From the NCBI GenBank assembly GCA_963576785.1, contig OY756142.1, positions 1,240,001-1,304,000 on the forward strand: a stretch of 64,000 nt of DNA, written 5' to 3'. Both the position numbers and the translations under genes were made by a program. The stretch is from Chlorophyllum brunneum. Lineage: Eukaryota; Basidiomycota; Agaricomycetes; Agaricales; Agaricaceae. Below are positions 45,401 through 56,542 of this stretch, piece after piece. The notes under the pieces are model-generated. The model searched no databases and was not told where the DNA came from. It was given only the letters and a program-made list of their open reading frames with translations. Every line of letters starts with the position of its first letter. Within the stretch, counting starts at the first letter, position 1.

Positions 45401-46577
45401 GGGTCCGGGTGGGCTGCAGCGAATGCTTCCTCGCGGTCCAGTTCTGGCCAAGGATCCTACGCCAGATCAATATACGAAGGATGTTTCGATAACGTGTATC
45501 ATACTGTAGCTTTTCTCTCGTCATCGTATAATGGCGCAAATGCATCTGTAGTCGCTGCTATTAGAAAGCGCCCACAGCTGAAATTCTTTCGCTTGCCATC
45601 AGGTTTCTCATTGAAAAAGACCTTCACGAAATTCTTAGCGCCCTCCGATTGTGATATCTTGGTCCTGGTCTCGGATCGGAGACGATTGAGCTCATCAATT
45701 GTAATTGCGCCATTGTCAACCCAGCTTCTCAGGCCTTTCGAAACGTGTCTTGCAAGTTCCCATTGGGTACTATAAGGAAGTGCTCGGGAGTCAATGTAAG
45801 CTTGAAAGGACCGGGGCGGGGACTGTCAGTACGTAAGTTCCGATTTTGCAGCTGATAAAGCAGAAGAGGACGCACAAGGTTGATGAACGGACATTCTGTC
45901 GGAGCTTTCTCTGAAGACGATGTGGTGGGTCGATCAGGGATTGCAATCCGAGGTTTCTTGTTACCCTTTCTGAGGTCGCCCGGACTTATTGATGTTTGAC
46001 TAGCGGTACGTTTCAATTGTCTGCCATTGACTGCGGGGCGCGATGTAGAGCTGGGGCCGGATGAACCGGAACAGGAATCGGACCCAGTGCGGGAGCCTGA
46101 GCCAGAACTCGATAAAGACGTCGGGGGGGTGCTAACTTGGGTTTCGTCCGTATCTATGTAAAATTGGGACCATCGGTTGAGTATGACCTCAGAATCCCAT
46201 CAGAGACAGGAAACTCACCAGCTTGAGCAGCATAATGCCAAAAGCCAGAATCATTATCAAATGCCGCAAAATAGTCACTAGTCTATATCGTAGAATTAGC
46301 CCCCGCCATGAGCTCTTCTCTGTTGCACAAGCAAAGTTTGAAGCATACTTGAGACAATGTTGATCCTTCTTCGCTCAATAGAGGCACGGAAGGTAGGGTC
46401 GAACAACATCCTGGTGAAACGTATCGTTCCAGCTCTGACTATGCTAAACAGGACGACTACGTTACCCTCGTTTTGTGTCTCGTCTCTATGAGTGCTCGGT
46501 GGGCGTGTCGTAGTGGAGAGGGGTCTAGTGCTTCCATTAGGTGCCATCATTTTTGACAAACACAATGTGTCGCCCAT
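42405..46577 (-). CDS. RNA-dependent RNA polymerase (cellular, QDE-1/Rdp1 type)
   Basis: Twelve exons (46577-46329, 46282-46219, 46153-45876, 45822-45505, 45456-44980, 44932-44833, 44783-44653, 44599-43939, 43882-43737, 43683-43587, 43534-43222, 43170-42405) give 1199 residues. The first about 200 residues are Ser/Thr-rich. Core motifs: LGASHNFSRRFGSKSFL, the GDVLVTRDPC strand, WKAVDIPALHQYKDVIIL, and the catalytic loop GGDYDGDKA with all three aspartates. It would make double-stranded RNA for small-RNA silencing. No Dicer or Argonaute gene lies in this window. A run of seven threonines comes from the trinucleotide repeat at about 45321-45342. The start could also be one of the following in-frame ATGs. 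Confidence 0.93.
45321..45342. repeat. Imperfect (TAG)n / (ACT)n microsatellite inside the RdRP gene
   Basis: About seven trinucleotide units with one interruption on the forward strand. On the coding strand they specify seven consecutive threonines in a loop of the polymerase, so changes in repeat number would keep the frame. Confidence 0.8.
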
Positions 46578-47351
46578 GTACAGCGGGTGGCAGTGTGACG
46601 GATTTAAAACTTTGGCGAAGAATTCAAATAATAGGGATGTTGGGTTGCCTAGGTTGTTGGACAGGAAGGGGGGAGAGTTTGGGATTCAACAGTATACATA
46701 CCGCGTTCAGCAGGTGAATCTCAAGCACGTGGGCGCGTCACGATCGCGTTGGGACGTGTCTAAGATATCCTGATCATGATCGGTAATGATATGATCCGAA
46801 CGGAGGTGGTAATTGCCAATTCGAGGTGAGCTTGCACGGAGTTCTGTGTATGACATCCGATGAGAAATAAATAGAAAAATACCAGAGAAGTATTTAGGCG
46901 TCCATCGCAACTCTATGACATACAACCAGAACCCGAAAGCGAGGGCAAAACGATATTTTATGACATGTAGACGGTTCGATCGTGATAAATAAAATAGTGA
47001 GAATAGCAGTGCAGGAAATGTAGGATAGTAAGAACTTGAGATAAAGAGGGGATGAGTATGCAACAGATCAAAGAACGGCAATGGTGGGGAGAATGAGTCC
47101 TTCGGTTGTACAGTACGTACAATTAATCTTTCAATTAGGGTTTCGGTGCATGGTAGGGGGCTTGAAAGGTATAAGGCGTAGAAGTGTCGTAAGCCAGATG
47201 AGATGATTGACGGAAGAAGACCGCATAAGTGTCCATCGCCACGGCGATAAGAAAAGTGCGGAGGCAGGAAATACATGGAAGCAGCCATCCCAAAAAGTCC
47301 TGAAGTTCTAGGAATCCAAAAGAACACTCAGAATATAGATCATGCGAAGGG
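46578..47351. other. Intergenic, same-strand spacer
   Basis: 774 bp between the start of the RdRP gene and the stop of the 896-aa gene. It holds the RdRP promoter and the upstream neighbour's 3' untranslated region. The open reverse frame 47327-46707 has no ATG at its start and no domain-like content. Confidence 0.5.
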
Positions 47352-50089
47352 CTATCTCTTCACACCACTCTTCCCCTTCGTACTTTGGCCGGGTATTGAA
47401 CCCTTGGTCGGTGCATTCATTCCCATTCCCATGGGGTGGAAATAGGGCGAGACAGGCATTGCTAGGGGTAAGGACCCCTGCTGCATTGGTAATGCCGTCC
47501 AAGGATTCGGCGTTTGCATCGTTTGAGAATGAGGGAGTTGCGAACGACCTCGCAGTGAACTGGGCTGTGAACGAGGAGTAGATCCATGGGACGAAGCGGG
47601 TGTCGGCATACTGGATCTCCCCGAATCTCCACTTCTTTGTCTGATATGTGTCGGTTTGCTGGGTGATGTACCAGGAGAAGCAGGAGCAGGATATGTATCT
47701 TGTGAGCGTGAAGAAGATTGTCGGGACATGTTGATGCGTTCGCTGCTTGAATTTGTCGAGTTTCCACGTAATGAATTGGATGAGTTGGAGCGTCCCGGAG
47801 ACGAGTTTCTCGAATGTCGTGGGTGGTGGTGCATCATGAACGGGGCAGAAGGGGGGAGTAGAACAAAGTCATTCATAAGTTCGGGGAAGGGCGGAACAGG
47901 AGATATATGCTGCAGGCTCTGATTGCTAGCTGACCAAACTGGGTGGGAAGTAGCACGGTCCGTGAGTGGTCGGGTGAAGTTATTGGAAATCATTGAATGA
48001 CGTTTGCCGCTCGCTCGACCATCCTCAGATGAGCTAGAGTGCATTGAACTTGGTCGCGAGGGATGGCCGTGGCCACTGTTGCTACCGCCGGGTGAGTGCC
48101 CTCCACTGCCAGTGCGATAGCTTGAGGTCTCAAATGTATGGGCAGGAGAAGGTAATAGGGCTGAATCTGATACCTCTCTCCGCGGAATTGAGGATAGTGA
48201 GCCAGTGTGATGGGGGAATAAAGAGGGTCTTTTTGAACCGCGAGATCTATTGCTTTCTGCATCCCGCAGGGAAGTCGTCGAAGGTGAATGCAGCAGGGGG
48301 TTATTATTGTCCGTCTTGAGGCCCGGAATAATACCTGCTCGTTGAGACTCCCTTCTTGCGCGTGATGCAGCAACCATTTCCGCAAATTGTCGCTGCTCAA
48401 CCTCCCTTTTCTCTCTTTCTTTCACCAATCGCCTTCTTTCCTGTTCCATCGCTTCGGCCTCGAGCCTGCGCCTCACTTGTTCCTGTTCCATCAGCCGTCG
48501 TCTCTGCTCTGCTCTAAGGAACTTGGCCTTTTCCTCGCGCTTTTTCTTCTGTCGGATGAGATGCAAGGGTATACCGTCCTCTGCATCATCTTCTACAAAT
48601 CGCACAACTCTTTTCACAGGAGCAGTGACAGAGGGCTGAATCAGTGAGGAAATAGGAATTAGCTGTGGAGGAACTTGGGTGTCCTGCGGTGATGAGGCAT
48701 TTCGTGGTGCCGATACTAACGGAGGCGCCACTGACCCGAAAGCAGGAATCGTAGACTGTGATGTTGATTCCGACAGGGATACTTCAGAATTGTGCTGATT
48801 GCGCAAAGGTGATGGCGACGGAATATAAGAGTGGCGGTGATTAACAACGGCTGGAGAGGGTTTAGAGGACGTCAAAGTGAGAACAGGGGCCACTCACGGG
48901 CGGGGGCAGCCTTGTCGGCGTCAACAGTAGGTGATGGTAATTTATTAGAGAAGAAATCTTCTGGCGACGGCTTCCATGGGATATCTTGCGGTGATTCCGG
49001 TAGCGGCAGAGCAGGATCAAAGTCGGGGTCGACCATGACATCCAGGAATTCCGAATATTCGAGGGCAGCGACAGCAAGAATACCAACAACGGGAGTTTGA
49101 CGGACACCATCCTTTGAAGGTAGAAAGACGGAGAAGCGATCCTCGAAGCACGGGCGAGAAATCCAGCGCCTAACTCCAGGGCTAGCTCTAAAAACTAGCG
49201 TCGTATTGGAAGGACGGATTGCTTCGTGATCTGGAAGGACAGATAATTTGATTGAAGGTGGAACGCTCTTGGAACCAAGTGGCAAAATTGCCTTTTCATC
49301 GTCAACAGAGAGTTTGTCCAATCGATCAAGCAGTCGCCGCTTGAACATGGTTTTCCGTGTGTCAATCAAGGAGGGAAGGACTTTTGGCCGATTACAGGAA
49401 CGAGGGAATAGATAAGTTGATGAATGCTGAACAAAGGGAGAGTCAGGTAATGGAGGAGTGAGGCTGTTCCTAATTAGCAGTTCGAGGTTTTGTCGGGCCC
49501 TGGCGGGGGTCGTCATGAACGTGTGTTTTATGGGAAGGGAGCGGGTGTGGTCCGAAAGAGAGACGGATTCTTTATCATCAGATTCCTCTGAAGACTCTTC
49601 TTCGGTGTCAACTGCCTCTCTGGATACCCGGTCCCTTAGTCGAGGGACCTGCAACGTGGGTGGGCGCTCATCCCACGCGGCCCCGTTTCGATTCCAGTCT
49701 CTGCCTCCAGGCTTTGGGAGTTCGGGAACCCTGGGCGGGTTGGGTTCTGAACGTTTTCTTCCCAACCAGTCCTTCCAAGATCGGCTCGTAGTATTTCGGG
49801 TCAATGATGTTCCCTGGTGATCTTCTTCGGCAGTGGGGAGACTCACGCTAGCAGAGCCGCTCGATGACCCTGAAGACTGGCCGTGGTCACTGACGGAGCT
49901 GAGCTGGGGAGTAGAAGTGATGGAAGAGGGAGTGCGGAGTGGGGGAGAGGGGATGAAGCCGAGATTGAGAGGGAGTTTGAGATGCTTCTTGCTCGGGAGC
50001 TGGGCAGAATCTGGGTGGGAACGGCTGGGCTGCTGGTGGGAATCGGACTTGTCGCGCTTTGAGGAGAAAACGGCGACGAGACGACGCAT
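47352..50089 (-). CDS. Large disordered protein with a coiled coil, 896 aa, function unknown
   Basis: Two exons, 50089-48898 and 48850-47352, give 896 residues; the 47-nt intron has GTGAGT and CTCCAG borders. Start MRRLVAVFSSKRDK. Residues up to about 200 are Ser/Pro-rich. A possible small ordered domain lies near 230-380 (LPDHEAIRPSNTTLVFRASPGVRRW, VVGILAVAALEYSEFLD). Around residues 500-580 there is a highly charged coiled coil (RLMEQEQVRRRLEAEAMEQE). The rest is Ser-rich with SxS repeats, suggesting heavy phosphorylation. No named domain recognised; a cortical or cytoskeletal scaffold would fit the composition, but that is a guess. Confidence 0.8.
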
Positions 50090-50460
50090 TGCTTGGGGGC
50101 GGGAGCGAGGGTATCAAGAGGGCATACGGTGGGCAGGAAGCTGGTTGATGATGGTGAGAGCCGGGAAGAAAGAACACCGCAGCAGGTAAATATATCAGCA
50201 CACACCGATGGGACAGGTCCGGGTACGCTGACAACAATCGGGAAGAACGATGGCTACGTGGCCCAGTGAAGCAGACGGGGAGAGCAGCAGGATGCCAGGC
50301 AGGCAAGCAGCGCCAACCAGCACTGGGGACGCAGTATTTACCTACACCGCCAGAGAAAGGGGCAGGCCAGAGACAAAATCACCTCACCGTCACGTGCCAC
50401 CGCCCGCTCTGTGTATTCATGACATCATGCTTCTACAGCTGCAGATCCTATCCTTTAGCA
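50090..50460. other. Intergenic, same-strand spacer
   Basis: 371 bp between the start of the 896-aa gene and the stop of RRN7. Pyrimidine-rich on one strand, consistent with a fungal core promoter. No gene seen. Confidence 0.5.
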
Positions 50461-52744
50461 TTATCCTTCTCCCTTCTCCCGCCGCCTTTCTCTTTCCCAC
50501 CACCGGACAATCCGCCTCTCGTACAGCTCCACTACCCCCCCGAGATACCCCTCTTCCGTCCTTGTCCACTCGGCCGCCCGTCCGAGCACCGCCCCATAAT
50601 CCCCTGCCAATGTCCCACACACATCTCTCGAGTTCCATATAGTATAGTTCTCTGCGGGCCGGAGCCCCCCAACCCCCGGAACCCCGTCCGCCAGCCTTCC
50701 AGCCGGCAACCCCGGCCGCGACGGTTTTACCTCGACCAGATCATTGTTTGGCAAACAGCGGTCAACGGGAAAGTGGACTTTCGTGATGTTGTCATCCGAG
50801 CCTGGAAGCGCCCATTCGTTCAGCCACCACCCTACCCTACTCAATAAGCACACCTCAGCTTACCGTGTTGGCCTAGCAGTGCATATTGGCAGAATTCCAA
50901 ATACTCGTCAAGGAGGCGTTCGTCCAAATCGCCGACAGCCCTGCCCCCTTTTTTGAGCTTCAGCTTACCAACAAGCTCCGCCGTGGACTTACAGTGCATT
51001 CTCTGAGCTAAATAGAGCATCCTTGCCCCTCGCATCCAACCCATTCAACTCCCTCAGCAACGCTAGCCACTTGTCGATTCGGGGAAGCGCCAACACCGGA
51101 TCTCCTCCATCGACCGGCAATCTAGAAAATGAAGGTTAAAACAACGATCTACATATGGAGCTACCAGTGACACGACCTTGGTCTCCCGTCCAGCCCATAG
51201 GTCATCTTGACTACGATAATTATGGTCGCCATCAATCCCACCTCTGGTGGAACGTTGTCATACTTATGTCGTTCAGGATCTTTTGTCTTGACGTGCTTTA
51301 GACCAGGTGCAAGCGTGGAATGCAAGGTAAGTGGCAGCTTCAAAATACAGGCCACCTGCTTTGCTAGGGCGTACAGTGTAGCTATATCAGGAACGGTAGA
51401 TTCAAGGAACGGTAGAATCAACAGCTGCACTTGATCGTAAGAAAAAAACGAGGAAACTCACGCGTTCCCCCCATGTTTTTTGTGAGTCGCCAAAGTAAAG
51501 GGGCTGCGTTGCACTCGGGTGTAAATACGCCGTAAGACGCATTCAATCTCTTGCCTAAGCGCGCAGCTAATTTGTGCACTGACAGTGTGCTAGGAACATG
51601 CTTCTTGGCAGGTCAGCGTCAAGAAGACCACGAGGCTGCAGGGAAGCGTACACGCGGAGATAGTGCCTGAACACTGTGCTTCGTGAGATGAGCCACCATG
51701 CTTGAAGGCAGCAATCTGACAGGGTCAAGATAGGGGAGTTCATACGACGCGATGACCCTATGACACGATCAACAAACGCTCGTGTCGGATAACTTGGACG
51801 AACCTCGCGAGATCTTTGTACATGACTGGTATTCGTAATTGCCAAAGTGCAACCACCAAAACAGCCAGAGTACTCGCTGGGCTTTCAACAATGAGCGTAG
51901 TGTTAGTGCTTTTCCGTCCGTCAGGCCTCGCCCGACTTGGGCCACGAGGGGCGTCATCAGAATCTTCCTCAGATGTGCTTGAAATCTCTGAATTCTGGCG
52001 CAGAAGCTCTTCCATTTCAGAGTCCTCCCCAGAACCAGATTTCGCCGTATCTTCTTGATCCGTGTTAACGGGCGATGGTTGTCGCGTTTGCCCAGTAATG
52101 TGTGGTGCAGTAGGAGCCATGGCCGCCTCATGAGCCGAATCGTCGTGGGGGCTAATGTAATCATTCTTCCCCTGTTCCATAATATATGAATAGGGTTCTG
52201 GTGGAGGTGGATCTGACAGCAAGGAAAGGTGTAGACTCCAGATATCACGACAAATGATCTGAACCGGGCTCTGAGCATCCGTCATCGGCAGGTTGATTCA
52301 AAAGAAATACCTCGAATTCAGGAGGTAAATGCCATAATTTTGTAATAGCCTCTACCTGCATGCGCAGGATCAGCTGCTGGCATACAAAGTAGTGATAACG
52401 ACCTCGTGCGCCATGATATACTGTCGAAACATCGTCAAAGATTCCACCGGGCTAATAAATTCGCTCGACATACATTGTGGATTGGCATTACTTTGCCGTT
52501 CTATTTTCTTCGTCGAGCTTTTCAGCTTACGTTTGTGTGTCATGTGTGGGCCGGCGGGCTGGTCAAGCTCGTTCGTTTCATTCCGATAATTCTATATTTA
52601 CACATGAATTGTTATCCCACAGGATTCGTATGCATGCCATGTTACCTGTAGGATGTGCCCCTCACTGCAGGCGATCAATCCACTCAGAGGCTCCTTGTGC
52701 CATTGTCTCGACCCACAGGTTGGACATCGTCGTCTCGGTGCCAT
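50461..52744 (-). CDS. RRN7: RNA polymerase I core factor subunit Rrn7 (TAF1B/TFIIB-like)
   Basis: Ten exons (52744-52646, 52591-52474, 52420-52311, 52258-51804, 51757-51652, 51603-51462, 51429-51177, 51121-50993, 50940-50864, 50801-50461) give 609 residues. The N-terminal zinc ribbon has CPTCGS and, after 20 residues, CSEGH. RYHYFVCQQLILRMQVEAITKLWHLPPEFE leads into the first cyclin-like repeat, and STLAVLVVALWQLRIPVMYKDLARV and ASYGVFTPECNAAPLLWRL into the second part. Rrn7 places Pol I at rDNA promoters in the nucleolus. An acidic Ser-rich linker lies between. Intron 6 (51430-51461) is just 32 nt but is required for frame. Confidence 0.88.
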
Positions 52745-52948
52745 CGCTTAGGAACAAGCAGTTGCCGCAGTTGCTGCCGTCAAATGAATCGTAGAACAAC
52801 GTCGAACAGCACCGGAACACGTTAACAGGGTCGCATTCCCACGGGCTCGATCAATACTGATGGCCCTGAAGCAATTGGGCTGGCAACTTGTGGCAAGCCC
52901 TCCCTCAAAGTTTCATTCAACGCTGTTGGACAGCTAGGTGGTCTCAAG

Positions 52949-54233
52949 ATGAGGCTTTCCTTCTTATTCGCAATTTTTACTGTTCTGGCAACACTCGCCT
53001 TCGCGTACGTTCCCAGCGACTTCAACAGCATCGTCCTAACTTTTTTTTCAGATGGGAAAAGGTCAAATTCCAACTCTTTCTAACACTTTACAGCCGGACC
53101 TGATGTTGAGCTATAGGAAGACTATGAAATATTCGACCTTGTTAGTGCCTTAGAAGCAGCAGAAGGGAAGGGCACAAACTTCTACTCCTGGCTGGATGTA
53201 CCACCGACAGCGACGACGCCCGAAATTGCAAAGGCCTATCGAAAACTCAGCATGAAGATGCAGTAGGTGTTCGGTGTAGGTCTATACATCTTTATCTGAC
53301 TCTGACGTGTTTTTGCAGTCCAGACAAAAATCCTGGAGTCAAAGGCGCTCATGAACGTTTCGCGCGCCTCGGTGTTATTGCCAACATTCTGAGGAACAAG
53401 GCTAGCAGGAAAAGGTGTGCTACCAGCGCGTGCACCTAAATACCACTCCTGACCTCCACCTAGATATGACTTTTTCCACAAAAACGGCGTTCCTAGGTGG
53501 CGAGGTACTGGCTATTATTATTCACGTTTCAGACCCGGGCTTGGGGTATGTTCTTTCCACCCTGGAACGGACCGTTTCAATAACCGAATTTACATAGACT
53601 GTCCTTGTGTTTCTTACGATATTCACCTCAGGGTTGCAGCTGCTGGTTCAGAAGATGAATTACAAGAGAGATCTTGCAAGAATTACTCTCATTACAGAGC
53701 GGGCAAGGCGGGCTGCTTGGGGACCTAGGATGGTGCCCGTAACTGGGCCACGCAAAGTTCGCGTCAACCTAGGAGAACAGCACGACGAGGACGGATTCGT
53801 TGAGGGGAGCAAATCGATCGATATGGTGGTTGAAGGTCAGAGTGTGTACATTGTAAGTACTATCCTCAGGTGCTTCTGGCCTACGTGTTAAATTTTCATC
53901 CAGCTTGACAATGACGGCACGTTACATGCCATTGACAACTCTACTGCCATGCCTCCTTCCATTGGGAATACATGGTTCATCGCGCTCATGAAACATGTCT
54001 TCCATAAATTCACGTCAAAGAAGGACGGGTCGGACGAAGTCGACCAGCCTTATGACGTGGATGCAACCGAAAACGAAGAGTCCGATGATGTTTCGTCCAC
54101 AACTTCAGGAGCGTCAAGAAGCGGCACGAGCACACCCAGAGAAGACACGGGGAAGGGTGTTTCCACCAGTGCACATGCGATACCGATTGAGAAAGCCGGA
54201 GGTAAAAGGAGGAAGGTGAATAAGCGACGATAG
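52949..54233 (+). CDS. ERJ5: ER-resident J-protein Erj5-like
   Basis: Seven exons (52949-53004, 53052-53061, 53117-53262, 53319-53414, 53464-53545, 53598-53852, 53904-54233) give 324 residues. A signal peptide ([19 protein letters not shown]) is followed by [12 protein letters not shown], then a J domain ([20 protein letters not shown], with the HPD motif split over two exons), the [21 protein letters not shown] segment typical of Erj5, and a membrane helix ([17 protein letters not shown]). The C-terminus is cytosolic, acidic then basic, with a KRRKVNKRR end. It likely stimulates the ER Hsp70. Exon 2 is 10 nt. Divergent from RRN7 with 204 bp between starts. Confidence 0.9.
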
Positions 54234-54293
54234 ATTTACACATCACAGCTAGTTTTTCGATGCATTACCAGCATAATCTGAAATAACCTTGAT

Positions 54294-55213
54294 CTATAAG
54301 CTCTCCGTGTGAGAAGTACTTCGATGCGAAGTTAAAATCGGCTCGTTGGTGTGTTCCAGGCATTTCCATAGTTGAGCATACTCTTCGGCCTTAAAATGCA
54401 GTAATCTGTCTTCAATCTCAACCAATACCCTGTCCGCTTCTCGTCGCGCGCCCTTCACAGAAGTCCGAACTATGACCTCCATCTGTTCTGGCGGGAATCC
54501 GGGATACAATGGGGGTGGTACGGCCTGGGCAATTTGGCGTTCCAACTTGTAAGATTGGTGGAGTTGCTCTTCGCGTGATACTGAATCGGAGAAACTTGAC
54601 ACATGGTTCTTGAGCTCCCTGAACTATGGTTTTGGTGGTAGTCAGCTATCCTTTGGGTCCCCGAACCAGGCACAAGCATACCTGTTTCCATTGTGGTATG
54701 ATGTGTGTGATGTCCCGCCCAATTTCACCTCCTTCACGAGGACTGCGAAATCTATGAGAGTTACTGGTATTCAGTGCTGAAAGCAGGCTTTTGATAATCT
54801 CTTCCGTGCCCTTGAGGTTGATAAGGACCCCTTCCGCTTTTTGCATTCGGACACGAGAAATGTTTACGCCCTCCACAAGTTCCCCAAAAGTCAACCCGTG
54901 TTTTCCACGAGCCTCGAGGTCAACGCTCTGGGACATGGACTCGGCAGATCGTATCCATGACTCGCGGCTTTTCTTACTCTTGGTAGTCCAAGCGAAGGCA
55001 GTGGTCGTCCAGTCAACGATACCTTGCCCGTTCCGGTACCATGACTGCCTTGAAAGGCTGCTAGTTACACCAAATAGTTTCGTAGATGTCCTTCGTGCTC
55101 GGACTCCTAGTGCAACAACTTGTTGTTAGACCCGTCAACTCGAAAAAGACAAGGTCTCGAACACCGTGCGGGACGTGATCTTCAAAACCAAGCTGGTTAG
55201 CATGAACCATCAC
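54294..55213 (-). CDS. Unknown helical protein, 3' exons
   Basis: Exons 55213-55165, 55106-54682 and 54623-54294 join in frame; further 5' exons are unresolved. The encoded part contains SLSRQSWYRNGQGIVDWTTT, AESMSQSVDLEARGKHGLTF, a helix around MQKAEGVLINLKGTEEIIKS, and a C-terminal coiled coil ending PLYPGFPPEQMEVIV and DRLLHFKAEEYAQLW. It reads as a real folded, helix-rich protein, but I do not recognise it. The donor at 55164 is ambiguous: a second donor 33 bases downstream would leave a 25-nt intron. The gene ends only 60 bp from the ERJ5 stop codon, tail-to-tail. Confidence 0.55.
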
Positions 55214-55694
55214 CTAAGTTGGGATGAGACCTGGCAGCACAGAGTATTGGAAATCGCACGCACTCGATGAGAGTAAGAACGAAAGTCCTTCGTGTCGCCA
55301 GTGGGAAATCAAGCATAGTGGAAATCAGGCAGACAATGAGCTTGATATGAGAGAGCCAAATAGATGGACCAGTCTCGTCCTAACAGCGGGTGCTATTTTA
55401 CCCGAATTAAGCTCAGCCGCAGACCAGGATAATTCTATCAAACAATAAAGTTGTACATCAAGAGGCCTACACTGACAAAACCAGTTGTATGCAACGAGGA
55501 GTCCAGTTTAACGACATCCCCGCTTCATAGCTTCCCTGGGGGTATATGTCGAAGCCCTTGAAACCCTACTAGACATGAACGAGCACTCACAGCAAGCAAA
55601 GACCTCATAATATGTCTACAGCCGCCTTGGCCTTCGTGAGATATTCCCAGATGTCTAGCCTTCCGACCGACGCGAGTGCGCTTGAAGAGCGGCA

Positions 55695-56324
55695 CCAGTC
55701 CTGATACAGGGGTCAAAAATGATAGTCATTTCTGGAATCCACGTCAGTCTTCACCGAGGGTCCATCGTCATTGGCTTTCGCCACATCCTCGACTGACCGG
55801 GACGCAGCCGTTGAGAGACAGTACTGATACACCATGGGTATGTGCCTAATCGAAAGACCAGACAGCTCGAGACCAAGTTCTCCGGCAACTTTTGTAGGGG
55901 CCAATGGAATCGGTACAGGAATGCGGTGTCATATTTCAGCTAGATGGCACATAAGCTTCAGCAGGACATGTAGAGCACGTCGCATACTAGTAAGGTCCCT
56001 GTTGTTGGTATCCACGAGCAGGCGAGTGATAATCCTCCATCGATAGAACGCCTGTCTATTAGCGCGGTCCGTCCATCCAGAGCCTGTGTTTGAGTTGGCG
56101 TAAAAGTATCCCCTATTATTGAGATTTCTTCTCGTCGACTCTGCCAATCGTTCTGGGTGAAAAGGAAAACATGATATCGCGTTGTTAAGATGAGAACGAG
56201 GGTATGAGAGAAGAGTAGAGGCATTCAACGCCGATCAGTCTCGCCACCATTGCGTATGTCGCGTTGGTAGAGTGAAGAGTGAAGGACGGGGTGAAGAACC
56301 TTTAGGCTTGTTGGTAGGGTCCAT
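55695..56324 (-). CDS. Candidate 5' exons of the unknown gene ending at 54294
   Basis: The ATG at 56324 (MDPTNKPK) and downstream frames with protein-like content, such as GWTDRANRQAFYRWRIITRL near 56080-56020 and LELSGLSIRHIPMVYQYCLS near 55870-55800, suggest the start of the same reverse-strand gene. I could not fix the splice borders; one or more small exons lie between 55213 and 55695, including LIELSWSAAELNSG near 55430. Confidence 0.33.
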
Positions 56325-56542
56325 GGTCTCTAAGAGGGATCTGGAGGGCACAAAAGTCTGATATTCAGAGGGAGACACTGGGTGTCGGTGACATTACACA
56401 TGAACAGGTTGACGCATTTATGTGGGAGGATCAATATAATTCTGGTCGATGACACTACAGATCTGCGAACTGAGTGAGCAGAACAAATCTTAGAAAGCGG
56501 CAAGGACAGTAGCTAGGAAACCTCACATTGATTTTAGTTTCC

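Noticed and set aside
46707..47327. Reverse open frame of 206 codons between the RdRP and the 896-aa gene
   Set aside because: It begins without an ATG, is rich in Leu/Phe/Ser without domain-like pattern, and sits where a 3' untranslated region is expected.
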